Positions 1 through 5,428 of a stretch of 5,634 nt of DNA are shown piece after piece. The notes under the pieces are model-generated. The model did no database searches. It had not been told where the DNA came from and worked only from the letters and a program-made list of their open reading frames with translations. The DNA is from Bacillota bacterium. Lineage in GTDB: Bacteria > Bacillota > UBA994 > UBA5500. The translations under genes and the position numbers were made by a program. The stretch covers positions 1-5,634 of the forward strand of contig JAEZJZ010000015.1 of NCBI GenBank assembly GCA_023436245.1. Direction: 5' to 3'. Each line of letters begins with the position of its first letter. Within the stretch, counting starts at the first letter, position 1.

Positions 1-22
1 CGCTTACGTGCACAGATGTTGT

Positions 23-75
23 CCGTAGGGTGCGGTGTGGCTTCAGCACGGGTCGCATGCATGCGACCCCTACGG
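23..75. repeat. Inverted GTAG pair enclosing a perfect 20-bp palindrome
   Basis: Outer inverted repeats are CCGTAGGG (23-30) and CCCTACGG (68-75). Read on the minus strand, GTAG (73-70) is followed at once by the perfect palindrome GGGTCGCATGCATGCGACCC (69-50). The plus-strand GTAG at 25-28 heads a weaker structure (GTGC 30-33 with GCAC 46-49). A GTAG head abutting a hairpin is the hallmark of REP elements mobilised by RAYT (TnpA-REP) transposases, and similar GTAGGGG palindromes are dispersed in many bacterial genomes. Membership in a real dispersed family is inferred. Confidence 0.6.
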
Positions 76-100
76 GCGGGCGAGATCTGCATACGCTCTC

Positions 101-196
101 GTAGGGGCGCCATGCCAGCAACACAAAGTGTTGCGATCTCCAATAGAGCGATTCTTGCTTGTCAAGAATCGGCTTGCACCTTTGGCGCCCGCCTAC
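101..196. repeat. GTAG-bounded inverted-repeat element with two nested hairpins
   Basis: The left edge is GTAGGGGCGCCA (101-112). The right edge, read on the minus strand from 196, is GTAGGCGGGCGCCAAA, so the ends are imperfect inverted repeats sharing GTAG and GGGCGCCA. Between them sit two clean hairpins: CAACAC-AAA-GTGTTG (119-133) and GATTCTTG-CTTGT-CAAGAATC (150-170). The 96-bp size and nested symmetry fit a BIME-like or small non-autonomous palindromic element. No target-site duplication is evident, so mobility is unproven. Confidence 0.45.
150..170. repeat. 8-bp stem, 5-nt loop hairpin
   Basis: GATTCTTG (150-157) and CAAGAATC (163-170) are perfect reverse complements around CTTGT. It lies 61 bp past the stop of the last ABC permease gene and could mark or stabilise the 3' end of that transcript. 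No U-tract follows on the minus strand, so I do not call it an intrinsic terminator. Confidence 0.55.
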
Positions 197-231
197 CGGT
201 GGGCTTTTGGCGACAGCCCCGCGACATGCGG

Positions 232-954
232 TCAGCTTACCTTCGCCCGGAACAAGCGATAGACCAAGAGGTTGATCAGCAGCGCGTACGCCAACCCGAT
301 CAGCAGATAGGCGGCATAGCCGAGTTGAAACGCATGCTGCGGAAGTATCGTCACTGCCAGTGCCTTGGCTGGCCAGAAGCCCGGCACGAACGAGAAGAGG
401 AACTCCTTGGCGTCGAAGAACAGCAGGCCCACGATGGGGAAGATGATCAGCACCCCGGTGCCCTTGACCATGGCGAATCCTTCGATCTTGTTGCTGGCCA
501 CTGCGTTGATCAGTAAGGCGGTCAGCGGAGCGGACAACGCTGAGACGACGGAGACGGCCCAGATCGTTCCCGCAGGGATTGAGGCAAGTTGCGCCACCCA
601 GATGGCGAAGGCTGAACCGAGCACGCTGAGCGCGAATACCAGGAACAGCTTCAGACCGATGAAGAACTCCAGGCTCATCGGCGCTACCTTGATGGTCAGC
701 AGAATGTTGTCGTCGCGATCCTCTAGAATGGAGAAGCCGGCCACTGCCCCGACGATCAGCGGGGTGAGCAACAGCAGGGCGGCCTCGATCAGGAAGTAAT
801 AGGGGGCGATCGAGGCCCCTGTTTTGTCCTCAATCACGGGGATCAACCAGCGCACGGCCAGACCCAGAATCAAGGGGTAGGCGATGAAGAAACCGAGCAG
901 GGAGTCGCGGGCCCACTTCTTCAACTCATACAGCGCGTAACGGGAATAGAACAC
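232..954 (-). CDS. ABC-2-type transporter permease, second subunit (240 aa)
   Basis: This is an integral inner-membrane protein and the likely partner of the permease encoded just upstream, forming the pore of an ABC exporter. About six hydrophobic segments are visible, near residues 17-38, 52-75, 98-121, 129-153, 165-180 and 212-234. Between helices 2 and 3 is the loop ILEDRDDNILLTIKVAPMS (76-94), the cytoplasmic ABC-2 coupling region (compare EKE..T...L.VTP in relatives). The start is GTG at 954, directly abutting the TAG stop of the upstream gene. GGGAGGA at 961-967 sits 6 nt upstream of that GTG, which fixes the start and suggests translational coupling. It is the last gene of the tetR-ABC operon. 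Its sequence differs clearly from the other permease, so the membrane unit is probably a heterodimer. The substrate is unknown; drug-export families such as the mycobacterial Rv2686c-2688c type are an analogy only. Confidence 0.85.
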   Translation of the reverse strand: MFYSRYALYELKKWARDSLLGFFIAYPLILGLAVRWLIPVIEDKTGASIAPYYFLIEAALLLLTPLIVGAVAGFSILEDRDDNILLTIKVAPMSLEFFIGLKLFLVFALSVLGSAFAIWVAQLASIPAGTIWAVSVVSALSAPLTALLINAVASNKIEGFAMVKGTGVLIIFPIVGLLFFDAKEFLFSFVPGFWPAKALAVTILPQHAFQLGYAAYLLIGLAYALLINLLVYRLFRAKVS

Positions 955-1686
955 CTAAATTCCTCCCTTCGCTGCATAGGCACTGAACTGGCGACGGATG
1001 GCCACATAGAGCAGACCACCGAAGGCTAGCAGATAGGCCAAGGCGATGCCCAACTCTCTGCGCTCAATCGGCAGCGATGCGGCCTGCAATAGGACCATGG
1101 CATGCTTGGCCGGATTGATGTACTGAATGACGGTCAGCCAAGTGCCCTGCACGAACTGGGTCAACTCAAGCACCGTGGGCACGGCCAAGAGCAGCATCAG
1201 CTTCATGATTGTCTGCAGCAGGTCTGTGAAGTCCTTGGAGTAATAGGTGAGCAGAATGCCCAACTGGGCGAACGTGAACGAGACCAGCACCACCGCTGCG
1301 AAAATTCCTGGAAGGTTGATCTTAAGGCCCTTGAACAGCATTCCGTAGAGCAGGAGCAGCACCAGGCTGGTCAGGCTGGAGGTCACCACTCCCAGAGTCT
1401 TGGCTAGCAGGTAATCGCCGCTGGCAATCGGCGTGATCAGCATCGACTTCAGGGTGTTCTCCTGCTTCTCAAAGGTGAGGGTCACTCCGGCCAACAGTAT
1501 GGACATCAAAGTGGCATCGGCCACCAGCAGAATGGGGAAGAGGGCGTTGATGCCGTCGGACTCAGCAGCTCCGCTGAACTGAATCATCAGCACCCAGATC
1601 ACCGCTGCCGCCAGCCCGGCCAGAGAGATGCCATAGCGGCGCATGCGCATGACCTCGCCGCGATATAGCTGCAGCAGTCTAGTCAT
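955..1686 (-). CDS. ABC-2-type transporter permease, first subunit (243 aa)
   Basis: This is a polytopic inner-membrane subunit of the ABC exporter. Hydrophobic segments lie near residues 20-37, 47-71, 93-117, 126-148, 158-178 and 212-230. The basic N-terminus (R and K among the first 17 residues) is probably cytoplasmic. After helix 2 comes FEKQENTLKSMLITPIASG (72-90), a clear ABC-2 permease signature (E-K-E/Q-x-T-x3-L-x-x-TP) that contacts the ATPase. ATG at 1686 overlaps the end of the ATPase gene by 8 bp (ATGACTAG). AGGGGTGA (1693-1700) lies 6 nt upstream. The tight overlap with the ATPase, and the abutting second permease, argue for stoichiometric co-expression of one complex. A fluoroquinolone or multidrug exporter-type role is possible, but the transported molecule cannot be read from sequence. 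Confidence 0.87.
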   Translation of the reverse strand: MTRLLQLYRGEVMRMRRYGISLAGLAAAVIWVLMIQFSGAAESDGINALFPILLVADATLMSILLAGVTLTFEKQENTLKSMLITPIASGDYLLAKTLGVVTSSLTSLVLLLLYGMLFKGLKINLPGIFAAVVLVSFTFAQLGILLTYYSKDFTDLLQTIMKLMLLLAVPTVLELTQFVQGTWLTVIQYINPAKHAMVLLQAASLPIERRELGIALAYLLAFGGLLYVAIRRQFSAYAAKGGI

Positions 1687-2542
1687 GCAGCTTCACCCCT
1701 GCCACCTTGATAAAGATGTCGTCGAGGGTGGTCTCCCCGCTGTGAAAGGTCACCAGTTCCTTGGTTCTGATCAACTGCAGGAAGCGTTCATCTTGCCCTA
1801 ACGCTGCCATTTCGAACTCAGCCTGCTGCAGGCTGCCGTCCGTTTCGCGATATTCCACCTGCACGGCGCGCCGGCCATAGCGCAGTTTCAGGTTCTTCGG
1901 CGAGTCGATTTCCCTGATTTCTCCGTCTGCAATGAAGGCGACCCGGTCGCACAGCTCGTCGGCGTCGTGCATCAGATGCGTGGTCAGGAAGACAGTGCCG
2001 CCGGCCTGCTGGAACTCGCGGATGATGTCCTTGATCACCCTGGCGTTCTGCGGATCCAGCCCGTTCGTCGGCTCATCCAGAAAGAGCACCTTGGGGTCAT
2101 TCAGCAGGGCCCGCACGAAGTTCAGACGCATCTTCATCCCCTTGGAGTACTCCGCCACGCGTTTGTCCCGATGCTCCCACAGTCCGACCCGCTTCATCAG
2201 AGCCTCCACGTCTATCTGGCGGTGATAGAGGTGACTGTAGAAGTCCAGGTTTTCCAGGGCGGTCAACTTGGAGAAGTGCACGGGCAGTTCGAAGCCAACA
2301 CCCACTTCGTTGAACAACTCCCGCCCATAGCTTCTGAGATCGCGCCCCCGGTAGAGAATCTCCCCCCGATATCCCTGCAGGATCTTGATCAACAGCTTCT
2401 GAGTGGTCGATTTGCCGGCTCCGGACGGGCCCAAGAAACCAAAAATCTCGCCCTCGGCAAACTGAAAAGAAATGCCCTTGATCGTGTCCTCCTTGGCGCG
2501 TGGATACCGGAACCGCAAGCTATTGACTGAAAACACGGTCAT
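1679..2542 (-). CDS. ABC transporter ATP-binding protein (287 aa)
   Basis: This cytoplasmic nucleotide-binding subunit powers the two permeases encoded downstream. Motifs in order are: Walker A GPSGAGKST (38-46), a Q-loop region GVGFELP (81-87) with Glu85 where Gln is usual, a variant signature YSKGMKMRL (132-140), Walker B plus D-loop VLFLDEPTNGLDP (152-164), and the switch histidine in TTH (187-189). Residues after about 210 form a small C-terminal domain typical of ABC-2 exporter ATPases, ending in an ETTLDDIFI motif. It follows tetR by 31 bp. The annotated ATG at 2542 has GGGGGG touching it, which is too close. The in-frame GTG two codons later (2536) has that purine run 6 nt upstream and may be the true start, giving 285 aa. 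ATPase function is secure; the substrate is not. Confidence 0.93.
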   Translation of the reverse strand: MTVFSVNSLRFRYPRAKEDTIKGISFQFAEGEIFGFLGPSGAGKSTTQKLLIKILQGYRGEILYRGRDLRSYGRELFNEVGVGFELPVHFSKLTALENLDFYSHLYHRQIDVEALMKRVGLWEHRDKRVAEYSKGMKMRLNFVRALLNDPKVLFLDEPTNGLDPQNARVIKDIIREFQQAGGTVFLTTHLMHDADELCDRVAFIADGEIREIDSPKNLKLRYGRRAVQVEYRETDGSLQQAEFEMAALGQDERFLQLIRTKELVTFHSGETTLDDIFIKVAGVKLHD

Positions 2543-2548
2543 CCCCCC
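2536..2548 (-). promoter_or_regulatory. Ribosome site that questions the ATPase start
   Basis: Read on the minus strand, GGGGGG (2548-2543) runs straight into ATGACCGTG. The gap to the ATG is zero, while the gap to the GTG at 2536-2534 is 6 nt, a normal Shine-Dalgarno spacing. Initiation at GTG would remove only Met-Thr, so function is unaffected. Confidence 0.4.
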
Positions 2549-2573
2549 AATGATCTGTTCTGTTAGGCGGTTG

Positions 2574-3194
2574 TCAACGGTAGAACACCTGGCGCAACAG
2601 ATCCAGATACTGATCCACCTCTGCGATCAGTGCGGCGTGGTCAAGCAGGTGGAACGGGGTGTCTTTCACCCTGGCAGCCAGCTTGTTGGCGAAGCCCTCG
2701 ATCGTCCAACTCATCGCCTCGATCACTTTCCTGCCGTCAAGATCCGCCCGAAAAAGGGTGTAATCCACATCAGTGAAGAACTTGGCATAGAAGTCCGAGA
2801 TGTACTGCTGGTTGGTGCGCTGCAGCTCACTGACCAGATCGTTGGCGCCTCCAAAGTTGACAGCCACCAGGAAGTTGAACAGTTCTGGGTTCTTCAGGGT
2901 TAGCTTCAGCTTCAGAACGGCCATGTCACGCCATTTGCGCAGGATATCGCGCTCATTGAGATCGACCTTAGCCCAGAAACTGTCCAGGAGTGTTTGTACG
3001 GCGTAGTTGTAGAGAAACAGAAACAGACTCTGCTTGTTGCCGAAGTAGTGAAAGAGCAGCCCTTTGGAGATGCCGGCTCCCTTCACGATGGCGTTGGTGG
3101 AGGCACGGTCATAGCCCTTGCTGAACTCAGCCAGCGCTGCGTTGATGATCCGCTGTTGCTTGGCCTCGTCGAGTTCCAGAAACTTGTCAGTCAC
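2574..3194 (-). CDS. TetR/AcrR-family transcriptional regulator (206 aa)
   Basis: This is a dimeric one-component repressor. The N-terminal DNA-binding domain covers about residues 10-60, with RIINAALAEFSKGYDRAST leading into the helix-turn-helix IVKGAGISKGLLFHYFGNK (36-54), the family's most conserved stretch (G-I-S-K-G-x-L-F-H-Y-F-x-x-K). The remainder is an all-helical ligand and dimerisation domain of about 145 residues with no recognisable ligand signature. The start is GTG at 3194, supported by GAGGTGA at 3199-3205. It is first in an operon with the ABC exporter genes. Its own promoter carries two matching inverted repeats, so it very likely represses itself and the exporter until an effector (probably the exported compound) binds. 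TetR assignment is firm; the ligand is unknown. Confidence 0.93.
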   Translation of the reverse strand: MTDKFLELDEAKQQRIINAALAEFSKGYDRASTNAIVKGAGISKGLLFHYFGNKQSLFLFLYNYAVQTLLDSFWAKVDLNERDILRKWRDMAVLKLKLTLKNPELFNFLVAVNFGGANDLVSELQRTNQQYISDFYAKFFTDVDYTLFRADLDGRKVIEAMSWTIEGFANKLAARVKDTPFHLLDHAALIAEVDQYLDLLRQVFYR

Positions 3195-3210
3195 GTCTTC
3201 ACCTCGCGTT

Positions 3211-3229
3211 ATTGACCAGGTTGGTTAAT
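3211..3229. promoter_or_regulatory. Predicted TetR operator, downstream copy (O1)
   Basis: ATTGACCA-GGT-TGGTTAAT is a 19-bp inverted repeat with one mismatch between its 8-bp arms. It matches the second copy at 3244-3262 under the consensus TTGACCA-N3-TGGTYAAT. It covers the predicted transcription start (about 3226), so bound repressor would block initiation. Assignment to the adjacent TetR protein is inferred from position and symmetry. Confidence 0.7.
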
Positions 3230-3232
3230 CCC

Positions 3233-3261
3233 ACTATATTCCTTTTGACCACCGTGGTCAA
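3233..3261 (-). promoter_or_regulatory. Sigma70-type promoter of the tetR-ABC operon
   Basis: Read on the minus strand, TTGACC (3261-3256) and TATAGT (3238-3233) are separated by exactly 17 bp, close to the TTGACA/TATAAT consensus. The predicted start is near 3226, giving a leader of about 31 nt before the tetR GTG at 3194. The -35 hexamer is embedded in operator O2, and O1 covers the start site. Confidence 0.75.
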
Positions 3262-3262
3262 T
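3244..3262. promoter_or_regulatory. Predicted TetR operator, upstream copy (O2)
   Basis: TTGACCAC-C-GTGGTCAA (3245-3261) is a perfect 17-bp palindrome with a one-base centre. Its outer sequence aligns with O1 (TTGACCA-N3-TGGTYAAT). It overlaps the -35 hexamer. Its centre (3253) is 33 bp from that of O1 (3220), about three helical turns, so both sites face the same side of the DNA. Confidence 0.75.
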
Positions 3263-3326
3263 TGAACGATAGAAGAATGGCAAGCCGATCATCCTGCGGA
3301 TGCACGTGGTAGTCTACCAGCATCGC

Positions 3327-3944
3327 TCAGTGCGACCCTCTGCGGCTGACCAGTTCCTGCACCACTGCCTGCACAGGCACGCCCTGATCGACCATCAACA
3401 CCAGGCAGTGAAAGAGGAGGTCAGCAAGCTCATAGGTCAGCTCAACCGCCGACTGGTTTTTTGCGGCGATGATCACCTCTCCGGCTTCCTCCGCCACCTT
3501 CTTGGCGATGCGGTCGACTCCCCCGCGAAACAGCCTGGCTGTGTAGGACTCAGGCGGTGCTGCTTGCTTGCGCTCGGATAGCACTGTGACCAGTTCGCTG
3601 AGTAGTTGACCCGGGTTCATCCCTGCTTCCGGCGCTGACCAGATCTGGTGATGGAAGCAGGATTGTTCGCCAGTATGGCAGGCAGGACCGTCCTGTCTTA
3701 CCTGCAGCAGTAAGCTGTCCGCATCGCAGTCATAGCTGATGCTCTCCACCCACTGTCGGTGACCCGAAGTTTCGCCCTTAACCCAAAGACACTGTCGGCT
3801 GCGGCTGAAGTAGCAGGCTTGGCCGCTGGTCAGTGTCTGATTCAGTGCTTCCTCATTCATGTAGGCGAGCATTAGCACCTGGCCAGTGGTGGTCTCCTGC
3901 ACCACCACCGGGATCAGACCTTGCTCGTTGTACTGAAGTTGCAT
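3327..3944 (-). CDS. hisIE: Bifunctional phosphoribosyl-AMP cyclohydrolase / phosphoribosyl-ATP pyrophosphatase (205 aa)
   Basis: This cytoplasmic enzyme performs steps 2 and 3 of histidine synthesis: HisE removes pyrophosphate from PR-ATP and HisI opens the adenine ring of PR-AMP to give ProFAR. The HisI domain is residues 1 to about 105. It has MLAYMNEEAL (25-34), YFSRSR and WVKGETSG (45-61), the metal-binding cluster DCDAD (72-76) and GPACHTGEQSCF (86-97) with Zn-type cysteines C73, C89 and C96. The HisE domain is about 112-205, with the acidic helix KKVAEEAGEVIIAAK (148-162) and ELADLLFHCLVL (172-183). All key residues of both halves are present and length is normal for the fusion. Its ATG lies within hisF (31-bp overlap). 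It is the last gene of the his operon, as in enteric bacteria and Bacillus. No clear intrinsic terminator follows, so read-through into tetR is possible. Confidence 0.97.
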   Translation of the reverse strand: MQLQYNEQGLIPVVVQETTTGQVLMLAYMNEEALNQTLTSGQACYFSRSRQCLWVKGETSGHRQWVESISYDCDADSLLLQVRQDGPACHTGEQSCFHHQIWSAPEAGMNPGQLLSELVTVLSERKQAAPPESYTARLFRGGVDRIAKKVAEEAGEVIIAAKNQSAVELTYELADLLFHCLVLMVDQGVPVQAVVQELVSRRGSH

Positions 3945-4696
3945 GGTCGTACGCTCACCCCTTGCGCCGCCAGGGCGGCCTTTAGTTGATCTATGGCGAG
4001 GACATGGTCGTGAAACAGCGATGCCGCCAGCGCGGCATCGGCAGCCCCAATGGTGAACACATCTACGAAGTCCTGCACAGAGCCGGCCCCGCCTGATGCG
4101 ATCACCGGAATGCTGACGGCAGTGGACACGGCGCGCGTCAGCTCCAAATCATAGCCCTGCTGCTGGCCATCTGCATCGATGCTGGTCAGCAGGATCTCGC
4201 CGGCGCCGGCATCCGCCGCCTGTTTGGCCCAGACAACCGCATCCAGGTTGGTCGGTCGCCGGCCGCCGTGAGTATGCACCTGCCACCCACTGGCTGTACG
4301 TTTGGCGTCGATGGCCACCACAACACACTGGCTGCCAAACTGGGATGCGGCTAGGGAGATCAGCTTGGGCTCGCATACGGCAGCGGAGTTGACGCTTACC
4401 TTGTCAGCCCCCTGTCGCAGCAGTCGGCGGAAATCCTCCAGGTCATGCACTCCTCCACCCACGGTGAAGGGAATACTCAGTTCGGCTGCTACCCTCCACA
4501 AGTAACTGCTCGCCGTCTTGCGCCCATCGCTCGAGGCGGAGATGTCCAGTAACACCAGTTCATCGGCCCCCGCCTGCTCGTAGTGTCTGGCCAGCTCCGC
4601 CGGATCGCCCGAGTCACGCAGATTCTGAAAGCTCACACCTTTCACCACTCGCCCTCGGGCGACATCCAGACAAGGGATGATGCGCCTAGCCAACAT
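3914..4696 (-). CDS. hisF: Imidazole glycerol phosphate synthase, cyclase subunit HisF (260 aa)
   Basis: HisF is a (beta/alpha)8 barrel that uses ammonia from HisH glutaminase to convert PRFAR to IGP and AICAR. AICAR returns to purine synthesis. Starting at ATG 4696, catalytic Asp11 falls in RRIIPCLDV and Asp130 in VVVAIDAK, both at the numbering known for Thermotoga HisF. Phosphate-site motifs are GGGV (80-83), ADKVSVNSAAV (97-107) and ASGGAGS (200-206); IDADGQQQGYDLE (174-186) is also typical. The frame runs open to a TTG at 4723. I prefer ATG 4696 because GGAGGTGA (4702-4709) lies 5 nt upstream and the family begins ML(A)xRIIPCLDV. It overlaps hisA by 11 bp. The C-terminus runs about 10 residues (PCNFSTTSKV) past the usual end (GVxVR), into the start of hisIE. 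It is the barrel type common outside enterics. Confidence 0.97.
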   Translation of the reverse strand: MLARRIIPCLDVARGRVVKGVSFQNLRDSGDPAELARHYEQAGADELVLLDISASSDGRKTASSYLWRVAAELSIPFTVGGGVHDLEDFRRLLRQGADKVSVNSAAVCEPKLISLAASQFGSQCVVVAIDAKRTASGWQVHTHGGRRPTNLDAVVWAKQAADAGAGEILLTSIDADGQQQGYDLELTRAVSTAVSIPVIASGGAGSVQDFVDVFTIGAADAALAASLFHDHVLAIDQLKAALAAQGVSVRPCNFSTTSKV

Positions 4697-5426
4697 GCGA
4701 CTCACCTCCGGCCACCAACGCAAGCGCTCCGCTCAGAGTGAAGCGCTGCTCATACAGGGCTCGCCCGACGATAGCGCCCTGCAGACCGATATCACTCAGA
4801 TCCCGTAGCGCCTGCAAATCTGCCAACGAGGAGACTCCCCCAGCGGCGGTGACGCGCAGGCCAGACGCCAGGGCCACCTGCAGTTCCTGCAAGTCTGGAC
4901 CGGCCATGGTGCCGTCGCGATCGATCGCTGTGTGAATGATCTCCTGCACTCCCAGCCCCCGCAAGCTCGTCAGCAGGTTCGGCAGTGGCGGCCCTTCCTG
5001 ATGCAGCCAGCCCGCCGTTGCCGGTTGACCGCCTCTGGTGTCCACCGAAACGATGATGCGGTTGGGATACCGCTGGAGCAGTTGCTGCAGCCAGTCGGGC
5101 CTGCGGATGGCAGCTGTCCCCAGGATGACGTGCGCTGCACCGGCAGCAAGTGCCTGCTCCACGCTGACATCGCTGCGCAGACCGCCCCCATACTGGACCG
5201 GCACAGTGACAGCCGTCGCAATGCTGCTAAGTTGATTGAAGTGTGACGGCTGGCCAGCCCGCGCACCGTCCAGATCAACTAGATGCAGGCGCCTTGCGCC
5301 TTGGCGCGTCCACTCTTGGGCCACCTCTACCGGGTCGTCGGAGAAGACTGTCTCCGCCGCGTAATCTCCCTGCCAGAGGCGGACGCAGCGCCCGCCTCGC
5401 AGGTCAATGGCCGGAATGACCTCCAT
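4686..5426 (-). CDS. hisA: ProFAR isomerase HisA (246 aa)
   Basis: HisA is 1-(5-phosphoribosyl)-5-[(5-phosphoribosylamino)methylideneamino]imidazole-4-carboxamide isomerase, a (beta/alpha)8 barrel. It opens the ribose of ProFAR by Amadori rearrangement to give PRFAR, the substrate of HisF-HisH. From ATG 5426, the general base/acid Asp8 lies in IPAIDLRGG and the second catalytic Asp129 in SVDTRGG. Other family motifs are LWQGDY (17-22), VFSDDP (27-32), LHLVDLDGA (47-55), VQYGGGLR (77-84), VILGTAAI (100-107), AIDRDGTMAGP (167-177), AAGGVSS (194-200) and GAIVGRALYEQRFTL (217-231). An upstream TTG at 5441 is in frame, but GGAGG (5435-5439) is 8 nt before the ATG and the family starts MEVIPAIDLRGG. 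It lies 2 bp after hisH. I see no TrpF-like (PriA) specialisation, although PriA cannot be fully excluded without alignment. Confidence 0.96.
   Translation of the reverse strand: MEVIPAIDLRGGRCVRLWQGDYAAETVFSDDPVEVAQEWTRQGARRLHLVDLDGARAGQPSHFNQLSSIATAVTVPVQYGGGLRSDVSVEQALAAGAAHVILGTAAIRRPDWLQQLLQRYPNRIIVSVDTRGGQPATAGWLHQEGPPLPNLLTSLRGLGVQEIIHTAIDRDGTMAGPDLQELQVALASGLRVTAAGGVSSLADLQALRDLSDIGLQGAIVGRALYEQRFTLSGALALVAGGESHVG
4702..4709 (-). promoter_or_regulatory. Strong ribosome-binding site deciding the hisF start
   Basis: Read on the minus strand, GGAGGTGA is a full eight-base match to the anti-Shine-Dalgarno region, 5 nt before ATG 4696. It lies inside the 3' end of hisA, so hisF is probably translationally coupled to hisA. 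It rules against the longer TTG start at 4723. Confidence 0.7.
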
Positions 5427-5428
5427 GC

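Larger units (their letters stand above)
1..231. other. Non-coding region with GTAG-headed palindromes, downstream of the ABC operon
   Basis: No convincing gene is present; open frames here lack a ribosome site and family resemblance. The stretch is dense in structured DNA. GTAG occurs at 25-28 (plus), 70-73 (minus), 101-104 (plus) and 193-196 (minus), strictly alternating in orientation, and each copy borders an inverted repeat. It lies just past the stop codon of the last permease gene, where an operon 3' end and extragenic repeats are expected. No T-rich intrinsic terminator was seen. The REP/BIME-like reading is inference from architecture; the copy number elsewhere in the genome is unknown. 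Confidence 0.6.
3195..3326. other. Junction between the his operon and the tetR-ABC operon
   Basis: This 132-bp gap separates the hisIE stop from the tetR start. Besides the promoter and operators it contains only small symmetries: CATCC-TGC-GGATG (3290-3302) and TGGTAG-T-CTACCA (3307-3319). Neither is followed by a U-tract on the minus strand, so no intrinsic terminator for the his operon is supported. No small gene was seen. Confidence 0.6.

Noticed and set aside
191..204. GCCTACCGGTGGGC followed by GCTTTTGG as an intrinsic terminator
   Set aside because: The short T-run is on the plus strand, where no gene ends; the hairpin has no loop and one wobble pair.
1..231. CRISPR array or integron attC site
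   Set aside because: The repeats are inverted and unequal rather than regular direct repeats with spacers, and no attC core-site pairing was found.
16..516. 166-aa plus-strand open frame
   Set aside because: It lies mostly antisense to the second permease gene and otherwise in repeats; low-complexity composition, no family motif and no convincing ribosome site.
1639..1648. GCGCATGCGC palindrome in the first permease gene
   Set aside because: It is simply the codons of a Met-Arg-Met-Arg run near the N-terminus; there is no GTAG head and no further structure.
1967..2530. 187-aa plus-strand open frame
   Set aside because: Antisense to the ABC ATPase, whose motifs are unambiguous; a G+C-driven shadow frame.
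3307..3319. TGGTAG-T-CTACCA as another GTAG-type repeat or a his terminator
   Set aside because: A single-base loop cannot form a stable RNA hairpin, there is no U-tract, and it lacks the long palindrome after GTAG.
4020..4039. Perfect hairpin GATGCCGC-CAGC-GCGGCATC inside hisF
   Set aside because: It encodes the conserved ADAALAAS segment; alternating Ala/Asp codons in G+C-rich DNA readily create such symmetry, and nothing else points to regulation.
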